DNA of 11,221 nucleotides from assembly GCA_033764265.1 (NCBI GenBank), contig JANRJB010000245.1, forward strand, positions 1-11,221. The letters run 5' to 3'. Both the position numbers and the translations under genes were made by a program. This DNA comes from VGEM01 sp033764265. Lineage in GTDB: Bacteria; Pseudomonadota; Alphaproteobacteria; Rhodospirillales; Rhodospirillaceae. The notes under the pieces were generated by a model. It did not search any database. It was not told the origin of the DNA and saw nothing but the letters and a program-made list of their open reading frames with translations. This document shows positions 6,628 through 11,221 of the stretch, one piece after another. The first letter of the stretch is position 1, and the number at the start of each line of letters is the position of its first letter.

Positions 6628-7988
6628 ACGCGGCGGCGCCCCAGCCGACCCTGGCCCAGGCCACCCGCGTTTGGGCGCGCATTGGGCTGTTGAGCTTCGG
6701 CGGCCCGGCGGCGCAGATCGCGCTGATGCACCGCGAGCTGGTGGACAGCCGCCGCTGGCTCAGTGACGGACGGTTCCTGCACGCCCTCAACTACTGCATG
6801 CTCTTGCCGGGGCCCGAGGCGCAGCAGCTGGCGGTGTACATCGGCTGGCTGATGCACCGCACCGCCGGCGGGCTGATCGCGGGCGTGCTGTTCGTGCTGC
6901 CCGGCTTCGCCACCATCCTTGCGCTCAGCATCCTCTATGCCGGCTACGGCAACCTGCCGTGGGTCGAAGCGCTGTTCTACGGCATCAAGGCGGCGGTGCT
7001 GGCCATCGTGGCCGAGGCGGTGGTGCGCATCGGCAAGCGTGCCCTGCAAACACCGGCCATGGTGGCGCTGGCGGCGCTGGCGTTCGTGGCGATTCACCTG
7101 TTCCACGTGCCGTTCCCGGCCATCGTCGCGGCCGCTGCTGTTCTGGGCCTGATCGGCCATCGCGTCGTGCCGCACCTGATGCCGCGCGCCGCGCTGAACG
7201 ATGCCGGCATCGACCGCAGCTATCTGGCTGACGCGCTGATCGCCGACGGCCGGCTGGCGCACATCCGGCCCGACGTCGCGCGCACGGCAGCCCAATCGGC
7301 CGTGTGGCTGACGCTGTGGCTCGCGCCGGTCGCGGCGCTGGTCGCGGCGCTGGGCCCCGACCATGTGTTCGCGCGCATCGGCGTGTTCTTCAGCCAGGCG
7401 GCGGTGGTCACGTTTGGTGGCGCTTATGCGGTGCTGGCCTACATCGCCCAGCAGGCGGTGCAGGTCTATGGCTGGCTGACGCCGGGCGAAATGCTCGACG
7501 GCCTGGCGCTGGCCGAGACCACGCCTGGGCCGCTCATCATGGTCACGCAGTTCGTCGGCTACCTGGCGGCGGCGCGCGGCGCGACCGGGCTCGATCCGCT
7601 GTGGGCCGGCATCGCCGGCGCGGCCCTCACCACCTGGGTGACGTTTGCGCCTTGCTTCCTGTGGATTTTCGCCGGCGCGCCCTATATCGAGGCCTTGCGC
7701 GGCAACGCCCGCCTGAACGCCGCCCTGTCGTGCATCACCGCCGCCGTGGTCGGCGTCATCCTCAACCTCACCATCTGGTTCACCCTGCGCGTGGTGTTCA
7801 ACGTGGTGGAGGACGCGACCTGGGGACCGGTCACGGTCTCGGTGCCCGAGCCCGGATCGCTCGATCCCGCGGCGCTGGTCATCGCGCTGGCCAGCCTGAT
7901 CGCGGTCTTGCGCTTTCACGCCGGCATCGGCGCGACGCTGCTGGCCGCGGCCGTGGCGGGATTCGTTTGGCGCATGGTCTTGAGCTGA
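6624..7988 (+). CDS. chrA: Chromate transporter ChrA, long two-domain form (CHR family)
   Basis: Integral inner-membrane protein of 454 residues, the size of bidomain CHR-family transporters, whose characterised members export chromate. Both duplicated halves show the family motifs. In the first half these are LSFGGPAAQIALMHRELV (23-40) and LLPGPEAQQLAVYIGW (60-75). In the second they are VTFGGAYAVLAYIAQQAV (262-279) and ETTPGPLIMVTQFVGYLAA (298-316). Multiple hydrophobic segments are evident throughout. The start is GTG at 6624, whose last bases overlap the TGA of the hydrolase (GTGA), so translation is probably coupled. The frame continues upstream to 6264, but that part is antigene sequence inside the hydrolase. 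Its place as the last gene of a monooxygenase-hydrolase operon is odd for a metal-resistance gene. It may simply be co-transcribed, or it may move another oxyanion. It ends 7 bp before the convergent DUF3089 gene. Confidence 0.92.
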   Translation: MNAAAPQPTLAQATRVWARIGLLSFGGPAAQIALMHRELVDSRRWLSDGRFLHALNYCMLLPGPEAQQLAVYIGWLMHRTAGGLIAGVLFVLPGFATILALSILYAGYGNLPWVEALFYGIKAAVLAIVAEAVVRIGKRALQTPAMVALAALAFVAIHLFHVPFPAIVAAAAVLGLIGHRVVPHLMPRAALNDAGIDRSYLADALIADGRLAHIRPDVARTAAQSAVWLTLWLAPVAALVAALGPDHVFARIGVFFSQAAVVTFGGAYAVLAYIAQQAVQVYGWLTPGEMLDGLALAETTPGPLIMVTQFVGYLAAARGATGLDPLWAGIAGAALTTWVTFAPCFLWIFAGAPYIEALRGNARLNAALSCITAAVVGVILNLTIWFTLRVVFNVVEDATWGPVTVSVPEPGSLDPAALVIALASLIAVLRFHAGIGATLLAAAVAGFVWRMVLS

Positions 7989-8003
7989 CGCGCGTTCAGC
8001 GCG
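7989..8003. terminator. Short hairpin at convergent stops of chrA and the DUF3089 gene
   Basis: A CGCGC/GCGCG stem with a GTTCA loop spans the 7-bp convergent gap and runs into the 3' end of the DUF3089 gene. It lacks a T tract, and in GC-rich DNA a 5-bp CG stem can arise by chance, so a terminator role is only possible. Confidence 0.2.
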
Positions 8004-9156
8004 CGCCGAACGTCTCCACCCGCAGGATGGCGTTGTCGCGGATGGTCTTGAAGAACAGGTCGATGTCGTGGAAGTGCAGGTTGCGCCCCGGCATCATGAA
8101 AAGGTCAAACGCCTCGTCCTCGGGCACGTCGGCATAGAGCATGCCGCCTTCGCAGGTCGCCCCCACCAGCCCGGGCTTCAACGCCGGCAGCGCGCCCACG
8201 CCCACGCCCGTGCTCGCCGGCAGCGATCCCAGGTTGGCCGACGCGGGCGCATCGGGCCGGTCCAGGTCGAACGTCAGCGGGTTGACGCACAGCGTCTCGG
8301 CGCCGTCGCGCGTGCCGGTGCGTGCTTCATGGCGCAGGGCGTTGCGTTCGGCGGTGGCCGCACCGTCGCCGCCGCGGCCGAAGGTATTCCACGACACCAG
8401 GCAACCGGTCTCGGCCGGTTTGGCGCAGGGCGGAATGGTCTTGTAGTCGCGGCCGAACATGCCGACCGGAAAGCCGACGCCGATGGCATACACCGCCACC
8501 AGCTGCGGCCGCAGGGCGCCGGCGTCGATCATGTCGGCCAACAGCCGCTGGATGTAGAACGCGCCCTGGCTGTGGCCGGCCAGGATGAACGGCCGGCCGT
8601 TGTTGTAGCGGTCGATGTAATGGCGGAAGGCGGTGCGCACGTCCTCGTAACCCAGCGCCCGGGCCTTGTCGCCGCTGTCGTCAGTGGCGTACAGCGCCGC
8701 GGTGGCGGCCTGGCGGTAGCGCGGCGCGTAGACCCGGCAGCAGCCGTTGAACGCCGTGGCCTGGCGGGCGATCACGCTCGCGTCGGTGAAGTGGTTGACC
8801 GCCTTCAGGCCCAGGTCCTGGTTCCAGTTCTCCCGCCCTCGGTAAGTCGTCGGGTGGATGTAGAAGACGTCGGCAATCGCTTCATCCTGGCGGTCGCCGA
8901 CGCTTTCACCCTGCGGCACCAGGTCGGCGGCGTCGGCGTTCTGCGCGCCGGGCAGGGCGGCCCAGTTGGCCGGGTCGGCATAGTTGGGCGCGGGCGGACG
9001 CGGATAGGCGTCGAACGGCTTGTCCAGCGGCCGCATCTGCGCCAGCAGCGCGAGCCGCGGATACAGCCAATAGGCGCCGGCCGCGAGCACGATGACGGCG
9101 GCGACGATGACCAGGGCCAAGCGGTTCATGGCGCGAAGTATGGCCCAAGGCCGCAC
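7996..9156 (-). CDS. DUF3089-type alpha/beta hydrolase, membrane-anchored or exported
   Basis: A 386-residue protein with an N-terminal hydrophobic segment (about 12-32, LALVIVAAVIVLAAGAYWLY), likely a signal anchor or signal peptide placing the enzyme outside the inner membrane. The rest matches the DUF3089 family: ADVFYIHPTTYRG (95-107), CRVYAPRYRQA (140-150), the intact serine elbow ILAGHSQGAF (191-200, nucleophile S196), and a late NLHFHDIDLFF (359-369) with H361 or H363 as the catalytic histidine. Several cysteines (C139, C140, C244, C252, C290, C335) fit an oxidising periplasmic location. The substrate is unknown; an esterase or lipase-like role is likely. The GTG at 9156 has AGGA 5 bases upstream and mirrors the start context of the divergent gene, so it is preferred. 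The ATG at 9129 (MNRLALVIV) would also work but has no visible ribosome binding site. Confidence 0.85.
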   Translation of the reverse strand: MRPWAILRAMNRLALVIVAAVIVLAAGAYWLYPRLALLAQMRPLDKPFDAYPRPPAPNYADPANWAALPGAQNADAADLVPQGESVGDRQDEAIADVFYIHPTTYRGRENWNQDLGLKAVNHFTDASVIARQATAFNGCCRVYAPRYRQAATAALYATDDSGDKARALGYEDVRTAFRHYIDRYNNGRPFILAGHSQGAFYIQRLLADMIDAGALRPQLVAVYAIGVGFPVGMFGRDYKTIPPCAKPAETGCLVSWNTFGRGGDGAATAERNALRHEARTGTRDGAETLCVNPLTFDLDRPDAPASANLGSLPASTGVGVGALPALKPGLVGATCEGGMLYADVPEDEAFDLFMMPGRNLHFHDIDLFFKTIRDNAILRVETFGAR

Positions 9157-9220
9157 GGCGTTCCTAGCGTTCCATGATCCGATTGGCGTAGATTCTCAGG
9201 CACAACGGGAGAACGCCGTG
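9154..9220. repeat. Perfect 10-bp inverted repeat at two divergent GTG starts
   Basis: CACGGCGTTC (9154-9163) and GAACGCCGTG (9211-9220) are exact reverse complements, and each contains the GTG start and part of the ribosome-binding spacer of a divergent gene. The 47 bp between them must hold both promoters. The arms could be a shared operator, an mRNA-level element, or a coincidence of similar start contexts. The plus-strand ribosome binding site is GGGAG (9207-9211) and the minus-strand one is AGGA. Confidence 0.45.
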
Positions 9221-10405
9221 GCCCTGACCCCGCGCCGAGGAGTGTGGATCGCGCTGGCCGCCGTGCTGGCGGCGCTGGCGGCGTACCTCGCCGCCGACTG
9301 GCGCTTCTGGGTGCGGCATGTTCAGTCGCCGGGCGACGACCGCATCATCTTCGACTTCGACTGGTACGAACCGCGCGCCCAGGTAGGCGAGGGGCCGGGC
9401 CGCGACATCCCCGTCGCCGCGCCCGAGGCGCGCACCATCGACCAGGCCGCGCTCGACGCCGTGGTCGACTACGCGCGCGCCAAGGATTCATATGCGTTCA
9501 TCGTCGCCCACAAGGGCGTCATCCAGGCGGAATACTACAAGGACGACTTCGGGCCGGAGTCAAAGTTCGACACCCAGTCGATGCACAAGGGCCTGTTGGC
9601 GGTGGCCTTCGGGCTCGCGCTCGATCATGGCTTCATCCCGTCGATCGACACGCCGGCGGCGACCTACATCACCGAATGGGCCGACGACGCGCGCAACGCC
9701 ATCACGCTGCGCCACCTGCTCGACAACACCTCGGGCCTGGCCGACCCCGGCTTCAGCGAGCGGCCGTGGTCGGTGGGGTATCGGTTGTTCGTCGGCACCG
9801 GCATCGACGACGCGGTGATCGGCCTGCCGCCGGTCGAGCCGCCGGGCACGCGCTTTCACTTCAACCACGTCAACAGCCAGATCCTGCACGCGGTGCTGAC
9901 GCGCGCGACCGGCCTGACGTATGTCGCGTTCCTGAAAAAGTATCTGTGGCAGCCGCTCGGCAACGGCGATGCCCAACTGCGCCTGGACGAACCCGGCGGC
10001 GCGGCGCGCACGGTGTGCTGCTTCCAGACCACGGCCCGATCCTGGCTCAGGCTCGCCAACATGATTCTCGACGGCGGCACGGTGAACGGCCATCCGGTGC
10101 TGTCGTTGTCGTGGATCGCGGAGATGACCACGCCGACGGCGCTGCACCCCAAGTCTGGCTTTCACATCCTGCTCGGCCGGCCCGATCCGCCGCGGCGCGC
10201 CTTCGCCGCCACCGATCGCGCCCAGCCGACCCAGGCGAGCGAGCCGTTCGCGGCCGACGATGTGCGCTACCTGGAAGGCCGTGGCGGCCAGCGGACGTTA
10301 TGGATCCCTTCGCGGCAGCTCGCCGTCGTCCGCATCGGCCGCATCGATTTCAGCTGGGATGACGCAAAGGTCGTCAACCCGCTGATCGCCGGGATCAAGG
10401 ACTGA
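9218..10405 (+). CDS. Serine beta-lactamase-like hydrolase (class C / esterase EstB / NylB type), membrane-anchored
   Basis: A 395-residue member of the beta-lactamase/transpeptidase-like superfamily, the class C-like group that includes esterases and the nylon oligomer hydrolase. An N-terminal hydrophobic stretch (about 9-26, VWIALAAVLAALAAYLAA) anchors or exports it, so it probably acts in the periplasm. The nucleophile motif S-x-x-K is S121-M-H-K124 in DTQSMHKGLLA. LRHLLDNTSGLAD (165-177) is the usual 'LLtHtSGL' segment. The third motif region appears as GRGGQRTLWIP (354-364). The Y-x-N motif is unusual: PGTRFHFNHVNSQIL has phenylalanine F215 and histidine H217 where tyrosine and asparagine are expected. 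The start is GTG 9218 with GGGAG 6 bases upstream. The frame upstream to 9092 overlaps the divergent gene and is rejected. It is followed after 4 bp by the glutaredoxin-DinB gene. It is probably not an antibiotic-resistance enzyme. Confidence 0.87.
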   Translation: MALTPRRGVWIALAAVLAALAAYLAADWRFWVRHVQSPGDDRIIFDFDWYEPRAQVGEGPGRDIPVAAPEARTIDQAALDAVVDYARAKDSYAFIVAHKGVIQAEYYKDDFGPESKFDTQSMHKGLLAVAFGLALDHGFIPSIDTPAATYITEWADDARNAITLRHLLDNTSGLADPGFSERPWSVGYRLFVGTGIDDAVIGLPPVEPPGTRFHFNHVNSQILHAVLTRATGLTYVAFLKKYLWQPLGNGDAQLRLDEPGGAARTVCCFQTTARSWLRLANMILDGGTVNGHPVLSLSWIAEMTTPTALHPKSGFHILLGRPDPPRRAFAATDRAQPTQASEPFAADDVRYLEGRGGQRTLWIPSRQLAVVRIGRIDFSWDDAKVVNPLIAGIKD

Positions 10406-10409
10406 TGGC

Positions 10410-11195
10410 ATGACCGCGCCCGCGCCCGCACCGGTCACGGTCTACTGGCAGCCCGGCTGCACCAGCTGCCTGCGCGTCAAGCAGTTCCTGGCCGACCACG
10501 GCGTCTCGTTCGAGTCCGTCAACGTGCTCGCCGATGCCGGCGCGCGCGAGCGGCTGGCGGGCTTCGGCGTGCGCACGGTGCCGGTCGTGACGCGCGGCGC
10601 GGCGTTCGTGTTCGCGCAGGAGCTGGACGACGTGGCCCGCTTCCTCGGCCTGCCGATGCGCGGGTCCCGGTTGCCTGTGCCGGAGCTGGCCGCGCGCATC
10701 GAGCGCCTGCTTGCCCTGGCCGCCGAGATGGCCGCGCGCCTGCCGGCCGAACACCTGCAGTCGCGCATCGCCGGGCGCGATCGCACCTATGCCGACCTGT
10801 GCTGGCACATCGGCCAGATCGTGGTCGGGTTCCTGGACGCCGCGCGCGGCGCCACGCTCACCTATAAGCACTTCGAGCGCACCGCGCCCGCCGATCTGGG
10901 CTCGGCCGACGTGCTGGTGGATTCACTCGCCGGCATCCGCGCCGACTTTCATGCGTGGTGGACCGCCCACCACACCCGTCTGCCCGAAGCGGTGAACACC
11001 TACTACGGCCGCCAGCCGCTGCATCAGGTGTGCGAGCGCACCACCTGGCACATGGCCCAGCACTGCCGCCAGCTCGAGCATATTCTGGGTGCGCTGGATC
11101 GCGGCCACGGGTTCCTGACGCCCGAGGTGCTGGCCGGCCTGCCCGTGCCGCGCGACGTGTGGGACCGCGAGATCGTGCCGCCCGCGGAAACCTAG
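10410..11195 (+). CDS. Glutaredoxin-DinB fusion protein
   Basis: A 261-residue two-domain cytoplasmic protein. Residues about 8-80 are glutaredoxin/NrdH-like: VTVYWQPGCTSCLRVKQFL carries the redox pair C17-x-x-C20, and RTVPVV (55-60) holds the cis-proline P58 of the thioredoxin fold. Residues about 92-230 are a DinB/YfiT-like four-helix bundle. Its metal-binding histidine set is visible: H133 in LCWHIGQIVVGF, and H214 and H218 in RTTWHMAQHCRQLEHIL. DinB-fold enzymes often use bacillithiol or mycothiol, so a fused thiol-disulfide domain makes a thiol transferase or a thiol-protected metal site plausible; this is inference. It starts at ATG 10410 with AAGGA about 8 bases upstream, 4 bp after the beta-lactamase-like gene, so the two are probably co-transcribed. 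No biochemical function can be assigned. Confidence 0.87.
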   Translation: MTAPAPAPVTVYWQPGCTSCLRVKQFLADHGVSFESVNVLADAGARERLAGFGVRTVPVVTRGAAFVFAQELDDVARFLGLPMRGSRLPVPELAARIERLLALAAEMAARLPAEHLQSRIAGRDRTYADLCWHIGQIVVGFLDAARGATLTYKHFERTAPADLGSADVLVDSLAGIRADFHAWWTAHHTRLPEAVNTYYGRQPLHQVCERTTWHMAQHCRQLEHILGALDRGHGFLTPEVLAGLPVPRDVWDREIVPPAET

Positions 11196-11221
11196 GCCGC
11201 TTTCGCCATGGCGCCCACGCC
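11192..11221 (-). CDS. Possible 3' end of a convergent minus-strand gene
   Basis: Reading the minus strand from the right edge, an open frame ends GVGAMAKAA and stops at TAG (11194-11192). That stop overlaps the TAG of the glutaredoxin-DinB gene inside the palindrome CCTAGG. An alanine/lysine-rich tail is typical of a real C-terminus. Only nine codons are visible, so neither the gene nor its family can be confirmed. Confidence 0.27.
   Translation of the reverse strand, partial: GVGAMAKAA

Noticed and set aside
6615..7919. 434-codon minus-strand frame opposite chrA
   Set aside because: Charged, glutamine- and histidine-rich mirror of a membrane protein; no start context or motifs.
9092..9217. 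Longer N-terminus for the beta-lactamase-like gene
   Set aside because: It would overlap the divergent DUF3089 gene and place a charged 42-residue tail before the membrane anchor. GTG 9218 has GGGAG at good spacing.

Overview
The window is very GC-rich (roughly 70% by eye), densely packed chromosomal DNA with no gap over 300 bp. The composition, the overlapping operons, the long-form chromate transporter, the glutaredoxin-DinB fusion and the style of the intergenic repeats suggest a high-GC proteobacterium, most likely an alphaproteobacterium. The genus cannot be named from this sequence. Ten complete genes are supported. Both edges hold open frames that may be partial genes. No tRNA, rRNA, transposase or CRISPR array was seen.

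Region 1 (1-2435): a minus-strand pair encodes a phytanoyl-CoA dioxygenase-like (PhyH) Fe(II)/2-oxoglutarate oxygenase followed, 24 bp downstream, by a class I SAM-dependent methyltransferase. A LysR-type regulator is transcribed divergently. The 125-bp gap between them contains a sharply AT-rich island with an imperfect 22-bp palindrome and repeated GGTATAG heptamers, a good candidate for the regulator's binding site.

Region 2 (3366-3496): the convergent gap between the LysR gene and an alpha/beta hydrolase holds two copies of a 27-bp sequence (one mismatch). They bracket a 65-bp core with two perfect hairpins. It looks like an interspersed repetitive element.

Region 3 (3497-7988): an alpha/beta hydrolase (minus) diverges from a plus-strand run of a group D flavin monooxygenase (acyl-CoA dehydrogenase fold, HsaA/HpaH type), a second alpha/beta hydrolase and a ChrA transporter. 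The last three are joined by ATGA and GTGA start/stop overlaps. Both hydrolases carry histidine where the nucleophilic serine of the G-x-S-x-G elbow should be (GYHTG and GTHTG). This is the most unusual feature of the window. Together with region 1 this resembles a small accessory oxidation/hydrolysis pathway (two oxygenases, two hydrolase-fold enzymes, a methyltransferase, a regulator, a transporter). The substrate is unknown, and no flavin reductase for the monooxygenase lies in the window.

Region 4 (7996-11221): a membrane-anchored DUF3089-type hydrolase (minus) diverges from a membrane-anchored serine beta-lactamase-like hydrolase and a glutaredoxin-DinB fusion protein (plus). The two divergent genes both appear to start with GTG inside the arms of a perfect 10-bp inverted repeat. 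The window ends in a CCTAGG palindrome that gives a stop codon on both strands.
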